NCBI GenBank assembly: GCA_905147135.1
Contig: LR990048.1
Coordinates: 4,696,563 to 4,760,562 of the forward strand
Direction: 5' to 3'
Length of the DNA stretch: 64,000 bases
Source of the DNA: Blastobasis lacticolella
Taxonomy: Eukaryota; Arthropoda; Insecta; Lepidoptera; Blastobasidae
This document shows positions 35,601 through 41,995 of this stretch, in pieces. Made by a program: the position numbers and the translations under genes. Positions within the stretch are counted from its first letter, which is position 1. Each line of letters opens with the position of its first letter. The notes below the pieces were generated by a model. That model did no database searches, was not told the origin of the DNA, and saw nothing but the letters and a program-made list of their open reading frames with translations.

Positions 35601-36921
35601 TGGGAATAACTGCATTAGATGATGTGACTAACCAATCTAACACTATAAACTCTAATAATTAGTCGAAATCTAACGAGTAGGTAATTAAGTTTTGGTGCTG
35701 GCTTTTATTCAATTGGGCAAAGCAAAGTCTATCTCTGAAAGAAATACTAATGCTAACTTGTGTGCACGATTAATGTCTACTTAATGTGTTCTAATCTTCT
35801 TATTAAGCTAAGGTAAGGATCGCACAGCGTTCATTAACAGAAGCATGCTTATTGCACCCATTTGCTAATTGCATGGCATTAATTTTGTTTGCTTTTACTT
35901 TACTATTTCAATTTAGATACGGCTTCCGTAGAGAGGTAGGGCATAGCGGGGTATCTCGTTCGAATTGGAGCCGCCCGACTGGGGAAGTACCTCCACCTTA
36001 CAGAATATCGCAGCTAAATAATACTCTTTTAAATAGTATTGTGTTTCTGCCGGTGAGTAAGGTTTCCAGTGCTCCATGGGGTGGGGATTTGGGAAACCGT
36101 GGCTTTGGCAGTGGAGTGGCATTTGCTTTTTGCTGCCAGAGCAACGTGTTATAGAGGTGGGCAACGCATTAGCGATACTCTTGGTGTAGCTAATGTCTAT
36201 AGGCAGTGGTGACCACTTTCCATCAGGTGGCCCGCTTGCCTGTTTGCCTACCGTATGACATAAAAAAAAGAGCTAGCAATTCACTCTGTTGTTATCGGAG
36301 CAAAAACGCTTAATTTCTGGTATCTGCTGGTATCCACCATGGCCGCGGAATCAGCGCCTACTGTAATTCCAGTACTAAAATTAAACCACGATATAATTTT
36401 GCATGAAGCAACTCTTCTATTGTCATCTGAAGATATTTTACGTGAGAAAAGAGTGCTTGTGGATGTTACGTTGTAAGTGTCGATGACGATATGACTTGAA
36501 GACATTTAATCTTACTTAATAGTTGATTCATGCCAAGAATTCATAAATACACTGTAATGGGAAAGTACGGCGCTATGTAGTCGGTTAAAGTGGATACCCA
36601 TATTTATTTCTAAACTTGCATTACATGTCCTTAATATACCAGGGCCTCCATGGAGAGCTGGACCCAGAGCCTCATCTATTCGGCGACTACATGTACGACG
36701 CGAACGGCACAGCGATCCAGTATTTCCCGGTTCAATACCCGAAGACTACCGACATTGGCGGCACGCTGTACCCAGAAGCTTACGACACGTTTGAGCTTAG
36801 GGTGGAGACCAACCACGGCAATCCGACGTACACCTGTGTCTACCGGATTAGAATACATGGTAATCCTCTAACGGATATCCGGCAGGCCACCGAAGACAGT
36901 ATAAAAGACAGCGAATCCTAG
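8524..36921 (+). CDS. koi: SUN-domain nuclear envelope protein, klaroid/SUN1-SUN2 type
   Basis: Inner nuclear membrane half of the LINC complex: its luminal SUN domain binds KASH peptides and links lamina to cytoskeleton. Twelve exons join in phase to 790 codons: 8524-8681, 9168-9336, 14350-14462, 20468-20620, 24592-24781, 25405-25600, 26143-26249, 26966-27086, 31006-31608, 32167-32337, 32853-32965 and 36643-36921. The nucleoplasmic part is Ser-rich and basic. Weak hydrophobic segments lie at about 286-308 and 333-348, and the main membrane segment WWPWLLLLLLPILGYG at 387-402. A helical luminal stalk follows (410-600), then the SUN domain (about 600-785). Cys612, Cys650 and Cys763 align with human SUN2 Cys563 (KASH disulfide), Cys601 and Cys705; the 38-residue spacing between the first two is identical. 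Klaroid is preferred over the shorter, testis-type Spag4 because of the long N-terminus. An optional exon lies at 27676-28008. Confidence 0.95.
9168..9336 (+). CDS. koi: koi exon 2
   Basis: 169 nt; acceptor TTTCCTCAG. Encodes QLGHASTKLLSEPIEELEED, then LMKTSDYSSEESLDRLRG, an acidic, serine-rich nucleoplasmic stretch. Donor GTAACA is weak at +4 to +6. Confidence 0.85.
9610..9786. repeat. Tandem duplication of an approximately 90-bp unit
   Basis: CATGAAAGAATTCTTTCAAG through GATTAGGGGCTCCCATCTTCTT occurs at 9610-9700 and again at 9701-9786 with a short deletion and a few changes. Each unit contains the palindrome GAAAGAATTCTTTC. It lies in koi intron 2. Confidence 0.85.
11350..11450 (+). repeat. 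Dispersed repeat E
   Basis: GGACTGCCATCTCACCTGGTG, then GCCGAAGATGGAGCATGCC and TATTCACTCTAGCCTT. Related pieces occur at 14668-14728 (plus), 16288-16395 (minus) and 25832-25922 (plus), all in koi introns. Family not recognised. Confidence 0.65.
13308..13589 (-). mobile_element. LINE 3' end (reverse-transcriptase C-terminus)
   Basis: About 90 codons ending KRGRPRRKWRDELDAFSKYW, then SWKIYREAFALQWDRDG and a stop, followed on the minus strand by an AATAAATAAA-rich tail. The RGRPRRKWRD and (A/L)QWDRDG end is typical of lepidopteran non-LTR elements of RTE/CR1 type. Only the 3' end is present; it lies in koi intron 2. Confidence 0.8.
14350..14462 (+). CDS. koi: koi exon 3
   Basis: 113 nt encoding NEINSQYERVSTSSRRYGTL and SPIHLPHNLTND, with GC-rich third positions unlike the flanking intron. 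Acceptor TTTGTCACCAG, donor GTGAGA. It follows a 5-kb intron. Confidence 0.9.
14668..14728 (+). repeat. Dispersed repeat E, fragment
   Basis: GCGGCCGAAGATGGAAAATACC and TATAGAAACAGCC match the middle of the copy at 11350-11450. Confidence 0.5.
15188..15246 (-). repeat. Dispersed repeat C, short piece
   Basis: GGCCGTCTGATGGAAAGTGG, then CCGCCCATTGACATCAGCAA, is the reverse complement of the CAATGTCTATAGGCAGTGG part of 4969-5160. Confidence 0.6.
15619..15875. mobile_element. MITE with about 31-bp terminal inverted repeats
   Basis: Left end ACTAGTGGACCCGGCGCGAC and right end reading inwards ACTAGTGGGGCCGGCGCGAC continue to TTCGT(A/T)CGCGT with few mismatches. The inside contains AACCGCATCAAAATCCGTTG and TTTTATACTATGTA. 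A one-ended relative is at 35370-35568, and similar inner sequence appears at the right window edge near 63905. Confidence 0.75.
16288..16395 (-). repeat. Dispersed repeat E, reversed copy
   Basis: AGGCTAGAGTGAATAGGCTG, then CTCCATCATCGGCCGC and TCACCAGGTGATTTAGCGGA, is the reverse complement of 11350-11450. Its end AGCGGACAAATGCCTGACTAG resembles the arms of the foldback at 20946-21028. Confidence 0.65.
17817..18223 (+). mobile_element. SINE family A, near-complete: tRNA head, body, GAT tail
   Basis: The head contains an A-box-like TGGTTCAGTTGG (17827-17838) and a B box GGTTCGATTCC (17872-17882) inside a perfect CCGGG/CCCGG T-stem. An AT-rich linker leads to a body from GCCGTGTGGTGACC..GAGTAGAATAGCACC to TGTTATGGGCTG, then a TGATGATGATGATGAT tail at 18207-18223. 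The head lacks a pairing acceptor stem, so it is not a working tRNA. The tail resembles that of RTE LINEs in the same window, suggesting RTE-type mobilisation. It lies in koi intron 3. Confidence 0.8.
18832..18899 (+). repeat. Dispersed repeat D
   Basis: CATAGGCTGCGGTGACTGCT, CCATCAGGCGGGCCGTAAGC and TTGCCACCTTGGTGGTAT is a very common lepidopteran repeat end; the reverse complement occurs at 56662-56735. Likely the 3' end of a LINE or SINE. Confidence 0.65.
19411..19612 (-). mobile_element. SINE family A, reversed body copy
   Basis: On the minus strand it reads from GCGGTGTGGTGTTCCGCAGA through GTGGATGTCGTACAAGGCGA and ACTGCGATCTCCAACCCGCC to CCTCCTTGTAGG. It is colinear with 17960-18170. 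Confidence 0.75.
20311..20440 (-). mobile_element. RTE LINE 3' end abutting koi exon 4
   Basis: Starts with a CATCATCATCATAT run (GAT tail reversed), then CACAAAGGCTGGTC, CTTTCCGCATCCAGCTGGCA, CGATCTTTACCAGGTCGTCG and TGTGGGAGGCCTTCCCAGGC. The minus strand gives the RPP(T/S)RWxDDL..WMR(A/K)..R-type C-terminus of RTE elements. It ends about 25 bp before the splice acceptor at 20466-20467. Confidence 0.75.
20468..20620 (+). CDS. koi: koi exon 4
   Basis: 153 nt encoding SRFGSPAYSGCSSDSSFAEQ and NTELLPYRLYKMAGEYW. The frame joins CG|G to exon 3 and AA|C to exon 5. The acceptor CCATTGCCCCAG sits about 25 bp from a LINE fragment. Confidence 0.92.
20946..21028. mobile_element. Foldback element, 37-bp arms
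   Basis: Arms 20946-20982 and 20992-21028 pair with four mismatches; both begin GCGGACAAATGTTTGG and end TTTTTAAG, around a 9-base loop. It could form a long hairpin if transcribed in koi intron 4. Confidence 0.8.
21371..21525 (-). mobile_element. SINE family B, fragment
   Basis: ATAATCATCTTGGCGTCATT, CTCTCGCGCGCAAGGGC, ACTTGGCAGATC and CTTCGTGACCCTGTTAAACA match the fuller copies at 38635-39290 and 57055-57375. The tRNA head is missing. Confidence 0.7.
22230..22312 (-). repeat. Dispersed repeat C, reversed fragment
   Basis: GGCAAGCCACCTGATGGAAA, then CACCGCCGCTCATAGACATT, matches the reverse complement of repeat C. Confidence 0.6.
24592..24781 (+). CDS. koi: koi exon 5
   Basis: 190 nt encoding KYPKTDYTYSPLSRDRVELA and RRSLAYFRTHGPVTSTDEID, ending LRKRYA before donor GTAAGT. 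Polar and nucleoplasmic by position. Confidence 0.92.
25095..25345 (-). mobile_element. RTE LINE 3' end
   Basis: CATCATCATATCAGCCGGAAG, GCCCACTGCTAGGCATAGG, CTTCCGCATCCAGCTGGTAC and CGATCTTTACCAGCTCGTCG correspond to the reversed C-terminus and GAT tail of the RTE subfamily also at 20311-20440. It lies in koi intron 5, 60 bp before exon 6. Confidence 0.75.
25405..25600 (+). CDS. koi: koi exon 6, Thr-rich hydrophobic segment
   Basis: 196 nt. Encodes LEGSDDEASYLKRANGYQP, then RRWWITRLLVAIVTTITTTT (about residues 284-303), and a Pro/Arg/Tyr-rich tail. The hydrophobic run is interrupted by threonines and could be peripheral or re-entrant rather than spanning. Confidence 0.9.
25650..25710 (+). 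repeat. SINE family A, short fragment
   Basis: GTGTTGTGGACAGGTAGAGTA and GAATAGCATCCGACCCCT, then AAGGCGACTTA. Internally deleted relative to 17960-18060. It begins about 50 bp after the exon 6 donor. Confidence 0.55.
25832..25922 (+). repeat. Dispersed repeat E, copy
   Basis: CAGGCATTTGACTGCCATCTC, GACCGAAGATGGAGCACGCC and ATATTCACTCTAGCCTTG match 11350-11450. Confidence 0.6.
26143..26249 (+). CDS. koi: koi exon 7
   Basis: 107 nt encoding GIVSQTAAVAAAPFYWIYTI, then KKVVTTTVTTVTET. A second hydrophobic stretch (about 333-348) followed by Val/Thr repeats echoes exon 6. Donor GTAAGC. Confidence 0.9.
26966..27086 (+). CDS. koi: koi exon 8, transmembrane segment
   Basis: 121 nt; basic AKRR precedes WWPWLLLLLLPILGYG. 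Positive charges on the N-terminal side agree with a nucleoplasmic N-terminus and luminal C-terminus. It ends in phase 1, which fits both downstream acceptors (27676 and 31006). Confidence 0.93.
27676..28022 (+). CDS. koi: koi optional exon: cassette (to 28008) or alternative last exon (to TGA 28020-28022)
   Basis: Acceptor ATATTTCAG, phase 1, so it joins exon 8 in frame. It encodes YENLEHFTIPNFTDFRIDLS, a proline-periodic run (FELPSMPNISLPEISLP and TINLTMPEINITLPDL), then a helical tail ending LRRYWR. Four N-glycosylation sequons (NFT, NIS, NLT, NIT) fit a luminal location. Two outcomes are possible. A GTATAA donor at 28009 would make a symmetric 333-nt (111-codon) cassette joining exon 9 in frame. 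Reading through gives GIIG and a stop, i.e. a SUN-less membrane isoform, with an AATAAA at 28655-28660. The open frame with coding-like codons strongly suggests a real exon; which use is correct is not decidable from sequence. Confidence 0.8.
28655..28660 (+). terminator. Candidate poly(A) signal for the short koi isoform
   Basis: AATAAA 633 bp after the TGA at 28022, in intron sequence with no other gene nearby. It supports, but does not prove, use of 27676-28022 as a last exon. Confidence 0.35.
29186..29382 (+). mobile_element. SINE family B, headless copy
   Basis: CTGCACATTCAAGCGTCTGC, GATCCAATCCGGTCAGGTTC, CACTGTAATTACCTGATCTG and GCGAGAGCATAACG in sense orientation. Its uninterrupted ACCTGATCTGCC stretch shows what the MITE-split copy at 38635-39290 looked like before insertion. 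Confidence 0.75.
31006..31608 (+). CDS. koi: koi exon 9, luminal coiled-coil stalk
   Basis: 603 nt encoding residues about 403-603. ALESWAVNVDSRLKHFDQKL onward has heptad-like spacing, continuing through IRMMIQEYLSVFEKRQVELV and VDAIKRIVAGMLDVYDADKT to YALESAG, where the SUN domain begins. The part just before the SUN fold matches the trimer-forming or autoinhibitory coiled coil of SUN proteins. Donor GTCAGT. Confidence 0.95.
31645..31835 (+). repeat. Dispersed repeat in koi intron 9
   Basis: CCCCAGCGGCTTTCACCCGC, TATTTTTCCGGGATAAAAAG and AGTAGTTTTTGAGTTTATTC form a sequence common in lepidopteran introns. A related reversed stretch (AACTCAAAAACTACTGGAGC) is at about 15940. It starts right after exon 9, so the 131-codon readthrough there is not protein. 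Confidence 0.55.
32167..32337 (+). CDS. koi: koi exon 10, SUN domain part 1
   Basis: 171 nt encoding GQVISTKCTELYQIKTKQYS, LGLPVWWVYTSPRFALTPGA and ECWAFQGFPGYL. Contains the KASH-disulfide cysteine (Cys612) and the CWAF cysteine (Cys650). Confidence 0.97.
32853..32965 (+). CDS. koi: koi exon 11, SUN domain part 2
   Basis: 113 nt encoding VRTYAIIEVTGFSLEHMSRL and SAPKNFSVY, which matches the SLEH and SAPK(D/N)F signature of the SUN family. Donor GTGAGT. Confidence 0.97.
35239..35310 (-). mobile_element. SINE family B, 3' fragment
   Basis: TCAATCATCATCATCTTGGC, GTCCCGGTTGCGCC and GGGCCCAGGGTCCGCC: the reversed 3' end with its (GAT)n tail. Confidence 0.6.
35370..35568. mobile_element. Relative of the 15619 MITE, one end only
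   Basis: Begins ACTAGTGGCGCCGGCGCGAC and TTCGTTCGTG, then ACCTTCCACTTGAATCACTC and GACTTTGTTTTATACTATG. It is colinear with 15619-15820 but the far terminal repeat is absent. Confidence 0.6.
36057..36265 (+). repeat. Dispersed repeat C, longest copy
   Basis: TAAGGTTTCCAGTGCTCCAT, GGCTTTGGCAGTGGAGTGGC, CAACGCATTAGCGATACTC, AATGTCTATAGGCAGTGGTG and CCGTATGACATAAAAAAAAG with an A-rich end, which suggests a retroposed 3' end. Colinear with 4969-5160. Confidence 0.75.
36643..36921 (+). CDS. koi: koi exon 12, SUN domain part 3 and C-terminus
   Basis: 279 nt from GLHGELDPEPHLFGDYMYD to the TAG at 36919-36921. Contains ELRVETNHGNPTYTCVYRIR with Cys763 and the HG(N/E)P end of the fold. About 20 polar residues follow the domain (DIRQATEDSIKDSES), an extension beyond the usual SUN2 end. 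Confidence 0.97.
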   Translation, partial: GLHGELDPEPHLFGDYMYDANGTAIQYFPVQYPKTTDIGGTLYPEAYDTFELRVETNHGNPTYTCVYRIRIHGNPLTDIRQATEDSIKDSES

Positions 36922-38395
36922 CATCAGTGAATAACTCAGAGAGTTCAGTGACACAAGACCGTGTTGTGAAGTGTGCAGCAAAAGAAATCATCTCGAAATT
37001 AATATTCGTCCAGTTTAAAAATGAATTGTGTTCAATTAGCTAGCGTAAATTGGACAGTGATCATTCCTAGGTTTACAGTTTTAGTCGATAAGGTATGTTC
37101 GTGTCGTGGCCTTAGAATTTGTAACTATATGTTTAACGGTCCAAAGTACAAATTGGTAGTTCAGTGACTAGCATAGTGATGTCGTGATCGTGTACCGGAC
37201 GCCCAGTTGTTAGAATTGTATTTGTTGATAATCTCGTGTGTAGGATATCGCACAAGAATCGTTTGAATACGCTTAGATTTTCTGGATTCTTTTTACCATT
37301 AATTTATAACTAATTTTAATTTTGTAAGTTTTTAATCATGTTTTTAGTTTCGATAACTTAATTTGAACTATGTTTGTGTTAGTGTATGGCGTGAATTGTG
37401 TACAATCTAGGAATAGTAGGCAATTTTTTGTCTATCATATCATTATGTACAGTCAGTGATTATTTTATAAACTGTTTCAATGCATAAAGAAAATTTATTG
37501 ACTAAGTATTTACAGTTATAGCACATGTTTGTAAAAGAATAACTCGAATTTGATTTTAGTAGTTCTTGGGTGCATAGCATGCAGCCATAATACTTAGAAA
37601 AAGAAAAAGGGATTATGATGAGAGCAATAATTCTAATGCAACTACAACCACACACTTTAGAGTTAATTTCGATAGTATCTAGATTTAGTGAAGGAGCTAG
37701 TCCAGTTTAATGTATAATTTTACGTTTTTTGCCAACTTATATTTAAGTATTTTATTTAGTTGTCTCAAACACTAAATTAGTTGTAGGTGAATCCCAACGT
37801 CCTACTAACAATGGGTGATTAAGAAATGAAAATCGTTTGTGACTTAATTTCTTACGTAATGTATTCTTCTCCTATGTCTCTCATTGCAACTTGAATACGA
37901 GATACAAGGCTAACTATTACAGTCTGTTAACAAGTACAACTGCGAATAACTTCAGTGTATGTGTATAAAAATGGTCGTACGTGACGTAACTTATTTGAAT
38001 GCAGTCCGGTTTTGGTTTTCAAGAGTACACAATTATTGTAAAGTTATGTCATATTCTATAAAATATACTTTAGAAGCACAGCTTACGAGGTGTTAATGTC
38101 TATATATTATTTATAAAAATATTTACAACCCCCCAAAGATCAATCAGTTGTATTACAAAAACCTGTACAAACTTAAATTTTATGGTAAGCGTTTTAGATT
38201 GTTCCAAAGACATGTTTATTATGTGTTTTTGATTGTTTATAAAATTATGTATATTCAAGGCGCTGTTCTAAACAAGATTATGTCCACAAAGTTTTATCTT
38301 TTGACTTATTGTTAAGTAATTTTATAAGATTTGTATGTATTTTCATGTCAATTAACGATTTATAATTGTGAAAACAAAATGTCGCTAAGTTCCAA

Positions 38396-38410
38396 AATAA
38401 AAGTTTTATT
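38396..38410. terminator. Bidirectional poly(A) palindrome
   Basis: AATAAAAGTTTTATT holds AATAAA on the plus strand (38396-38401, for koi after a 1.47-kb 3' UTR) and AATAAA on the minus strand (38405-38410, 75 bp after the stop of the convergent exon 38485-38622). The two genes would overlap by a few tens of bases at their 3' ends. Confidence 0.7.
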
Positions 38411-38484
38411 GTACACATTGTATTTTCATTTAATACTTCATATGTAACCAAACACAACTATGGAGCTGTTATGCATTCCGTATA

Positions 38485-38622
38485 CTACGATGCCTGCTTT
38501 TGGTAGTTGCCGTAGATGGGCACGCCACAGAATCTGTTGGCGCCTTCCGGCTGCGTGATTTCTTTATCCTGTCTTGCTTGGTCGTACATGGATGGATATA
38601 AGATATCGAGCAGTAGACGTAC
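38485..38622 (-). CDS. Last exon of an unidentified minus-strand gene
   Basis: 46 codons open from a TACTTTAG acceptor to a TAG stop (38487-38485). The reading frame is VRLLLDILYPSMYDQARQDK followed by EITQPEGANRF and CGVPIYGNYQKQAS. Codon third positions favour C and G, unlike the surrounding AT-rich DNA, and an AATAAA on the same strand follows at the expected distance. It is convergent with koi. I do not recognise the protein, and no upstream exon was found between here and the actin gene, where the DNA is mostly repeats, so the gene may be long or extend past 44 kb. The alternative, a chance ORF, is less likely because acceptor, stop and poly(A) signal all line up. Confidence 0.6.
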   Translation of the reverse strand, partial: VRLLLDILYPSMYDQARQDKEITQPEGANRFCGVPIYGNYQKQAS

Positions 38623-38716
38623 CTAAAGTAAAATAATCATCTTGGCTTGATGTTCCGGTTGTGCTCTCGCTCGCGAGGGTCCAGGTTCCTTTGATGATCC
38701 AGGATTTGGCAGATCA

Positions 38717-38924
38717 GGGGGTTTAAAAGGCCACATTAGCGTTTCATATAATGATTCATATTAAAGTGCCACAAACTTATCTGATCCGGTGGCCAAAACT
38801 GGAACTAAGTGACGCCATTTTGAATTGATATGTCAATGTCAACAACAGCGACGCTGCAGATAAGTTTGTGACAAATTAATATGAATCATATTATGAAACG
38901 CTAATGTGGCCGTTTTAGACCCCC
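38717..38924. mobile_element. MITE 1 (208 bp) inside the SINE
   Basis: Terminal inverted repeats of about 65 bp. The left end is GGGGGTTTAAAAGGCCACAT; the right end read inwards is GGGGGTCTAAAACGGCCACA. They continue through TAGCGTTTCAT and CACAAACTTATCTG. It has no coding capacity. Confidence 0.88.
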
Positions 38925-38925
38925 A

Positions 38926-39075
38926 GGGGGCTTACCATGAAATCTTATACCAGGACCTAAACAGAATTGCTTTCAGTTTGAACGAGACAAGCTTATGTGA
39001 CACGTATAGCGCTGTCTCGTTCTAAGCAGGGCAGTTCTGTTTAGGTCCTGCTATAAGAGTTCATGGTAAGCCCCC
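38926..39075. mobile_element. MITE 2 (150 bp) inside the SINE
   Basis: Terminal inverted repeats of about 45 bp: GGGGGCTTACCATGAAATC on the left against GGGGGCTTACCATGAACTC on the right, continuing CAGGACCTAAACAGAA(T/C)TGC. It is separated from MITE 1 by a single A. The shared GGGGG(T/C)TTA ends suggest the two belong to one transposon superfamily. Confidence 0.88.
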
Positions 39076-39831
39076 TGGTAATTACAGTGGAGCGACTGCC
39101 ATCTGACCTCCGTGACTCTGTTAACAGGGGGACCTGACCAGGTTGGATCATGGTTACACATTCAGTCGCCTAAGTGTGAAGGTTTCATCACGATGTTTTC
39201 CCTCACCGTAAGAGCTGGGGTTCCAACCCGGTACCTGTCGGAGTACCGGGATACGAGTCGGACCCCTTAACCGACGCTCCTAGTAGAAGTACACTCCTAC
39301 AAGCCTGAACCCATTATATTCAACTTAATGGTTATACCACATTATGGATCCATGGATGGATTATGGATCCAATAGACTGGGATAGACCACAGTATGAACT
39401 GACGACAGGGGTTGCGAATTTTTGTTCTCTTCTATTTCTATTTCGTTGATCTTGCTTTAGAGTGGATTTTTCTCGGCTGTGTTGTCACCACCGCCCAAGT
39501 GATATTGTGGTCAAATGCGGCCATTAGTAAGCCAATGAATCAACTCATTGGCATGTAATTATTATGTTTTATCGGTTTACTCCGTATTTACGTATTGCCG
39601 GCTTAAAAACAATAATAAATTTGCTCCAATAAAGTGCCTACTTGTTTTCTTCTTTGTGTAACATGTAAATGTACTGCCCGCAAACTATACATCCTAAACA
39701 TATGTCCAGTCCTTTGGTATAGGTGAAAGGTTTAACCCTACCCGTACGTACTGACCATAGCTGGATGCTCTGTGTCCAGTAGTAACATTATTTTTGTCTG
39801 TGTAACGCTCGCTCATCATAACAAGGAAGAC

Positions 39832-40430
39832 CAAACGAATGACCACCAGTGGGTGGACAAACGACATACAAAAGAACGAATCCCCTCGGTTCTTATGGCC
39901 ACCAACAAACTTAACTTACCTACTTTGCAAAGTCGCAGGTCGTACCTAGAATCGGTATTTTTATTTAAAATTGTTAACAGTGACATAGATTATTCTCCTC
40001 TTCTTGAACAAATTAACTTTAAGATACCACGCATCTCCTCACGTTCTAAAGACACATTCTATATTGAGCACTGTACCACAAACTATGCAAGAAATTCATT
40101 TATCAGAAGAACCGCACGGTTTTATAATGTTTCGCTGAATGATATCGACATCTTTGCGAACGATTTGTTGCAGTACAAAAACAAATTAAGGCACAAATAG
40201 TTAATGTAAGCATTGTAGCATTTATTAACAAAATTGTAACGGTTAATGTATGTACTTAACATTGTTATCAGTCGCAACAGTTAGCTTATTAAATATCAAA
40301 TTTTGCAAATAAAATAGGAAACTTTAGGTCTAATTGATTATCTAGTGAAATGTACTATTTGTGTAAATGACTGTTTGTTTCTAAATAAAAAAAAATAATA
40401 AAAAAATTAAAAAATTTGACTTCGAATGTC
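39832..40430 (+). mobile_element. Jockey-like LINE 3' end (RT C-terminus)
   Basis: Encodes LPTLQSRRSYLESVFLFKIV, YSPLLEQINFKIP, then RNSFIRRTARFYN and a stop at 40198-40200, the R(R)xxLxxxFLFKI..LL..I.F..P..R pattern found at the C-terminus of Jockey/CR1-type reverse transcriptases. About 200 bp of AT-rich 3' UTR ends in an A-rich tail (AAATAAAAAAAAATAATAAA). Confidence 0.8.
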
Positions 40431-40439
40431 CGGTTCGCA

Positions 40440-41995
40440 TTCTGCCACTGCCAAGTCTAGGGTCATAATCATCATCGTCCGAGCGGTTAATCCCGGCTTC
40501 TGCCAGGTCTGCTTTCTTACTTTTTCTTCTCCACTTTGCCCGATCTTGGCATTCTCACGTCGTAAGTCGTTGGCTGTGGCGTCCGACTCGGCGGTGTCAT
40601 CCATCGTTTCTTGTATCTCCCGCGGGACCTCTTTCCTGATACAGGCAGGTTTGTGCACCTAATTTCCATGGATTCGCTGGGGCTTACGCAATACGTGACC
40701 AAACCAGCACAGGCGTGTCTCTTCGATCATATCCGCGATATCTCTCACGTCAAGGCTGCCATGGATGCACTTGATCAAGTCGCCTAACGCTACACATCCA
40801 CCGCAACATTTTCATTTCGTTAGCGTGGAGTTCGCGGACGTACCTCGTCAGCGCAGGCCTACTTATGCTCTTGTATATTGGCCCCTTGAGCTTGATCGGG
40901 ATTTTAGGGTCACAAGTTAATACAGATATCGCCGGACTCATGCAGCTCGGATCCGAGGTATTTGAATTTATCTGTTCTTTTGACAATCTCGTTCCAAATC
41001 TAATACTGATGGTTTTACGATTCGCGCTGCAGCTGGCCATATACTCTGTGTTGGCGACATTCAGATTCAAAGCACCGTTTTCTAGCACTTTCTTCCACGT
41101 GTTTACCCTGGTTTCAAGATCTTGCCTAAGCTTGCGCACCAGTGCGATGTCATCGGCGTATTTCATAGGTGCGCCCAGAGTTTCTGCTGAGAGGATATCG
41201 AGAACAACACAAAACAAGTAAGGGCTCAGCACTGAACCCTGGTGAATACCTACAGTAATCGGGAATGGTTTTAACGACGGCTTCAGTGTTGGCGTACGAG
41301 TCCTGGATAGTTTTAATGTACGCCTCGGGCACAGACTTTGATATCAGACCTACCAAATTACCTCCCGAGGAAGAATATCGAAGGCCTTCTGCAGGTCGAG
41401 GAATGTGAAATGCAAAGGTTTATCCCTACTGCAGTGGCACTTCTGGAGGACCCTGAGGGTTGATCCACTGTGCTGCAGTCCGGCCTGACACTGTATTGGA
41501 ATTCCGACAAGAAGCATTTCTCTAGTCTATAACACGTTCGAATAGCTTCATTCTGTGGCTCATACGTTTCATACCTCTATAGTTGCCTCACTCTTGCATG
41601 CTGCCCTTTCCTTTATAGATTGTCGTATTAATATTTACGCGCCAAGCGCCACGTGCCACGCATCAGGTATAAAAATTTTGATAAAGGCACCAGAACTCAT
41701 TGCGTTATAATCGAGGCCATCGGCTGTTTCCATAATCTGGCTCTTGCTTTTCAGAGTCCACCACTTAATAGACGGTCCGCAACGTTCTGCCGTAAGCCGT
41801 CTACTAGTTACCGGACAACCATGACAAGGACTCGGTGCTGCGAAGTAAGGCATTCCCCTGGATTACCTTGCGATGTCTTTGGATCAGCAGATAATCGATC
41901 TGTGATTGCTATGGGCCACTTTTGTAAGAGACGTTGTGTTCGGGTCTTCTCGGGAAGGTGTTCACAAAGGCCAAGTCGGCGGCCAGTTAGGTGAG
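40440..41995 (-). mobile_element. RTE LINE relic with endonuclease end and reverse transcriptase
   Basis: Reading leftward on the minus strand: an endonuclease-end remnant (CLTSQHRVLVM, about 41870); RT motif A in HFTFLDLQKAFDILPREV (about 41400); VPEAYIKTIQDSYANTEAVV; GVHQ-type region giving LSPYLFCVVLDIL; catalytic MKYADDIALV (about 41150); then PIKLKGPIYKSISRPAL, HANEMKMLRWMC, ETIDDTA-like remnants and a GATGATTATGAC tail near 40465. Stops and frameshifts break it several times, so it is dead. The length suggests internal deletion relative to a full RTE of about 3 kb. Confidence 0.88.

Larger units (their letters stand above)
38635..39290 (-). mobile_element. SINE family B with tRNA head, split by two MITEs
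   Basis: On the minus strand the head lies at about 39290-39210 (CGGTTAAGGGGTCCGACTCG and a B-box-like GGGTTGGAACCCC), followed by GGGAAAACATCGTGATG, the body and a 3' end CCAAGATGATTATTTT at 38635. The body is interrupted between CCAGGATTTGGCAGATCA (ending 38716) and TGGTAATTACAGTGGAGCGA (from 39076) by the two elements listed next. Confidence 0.8.
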
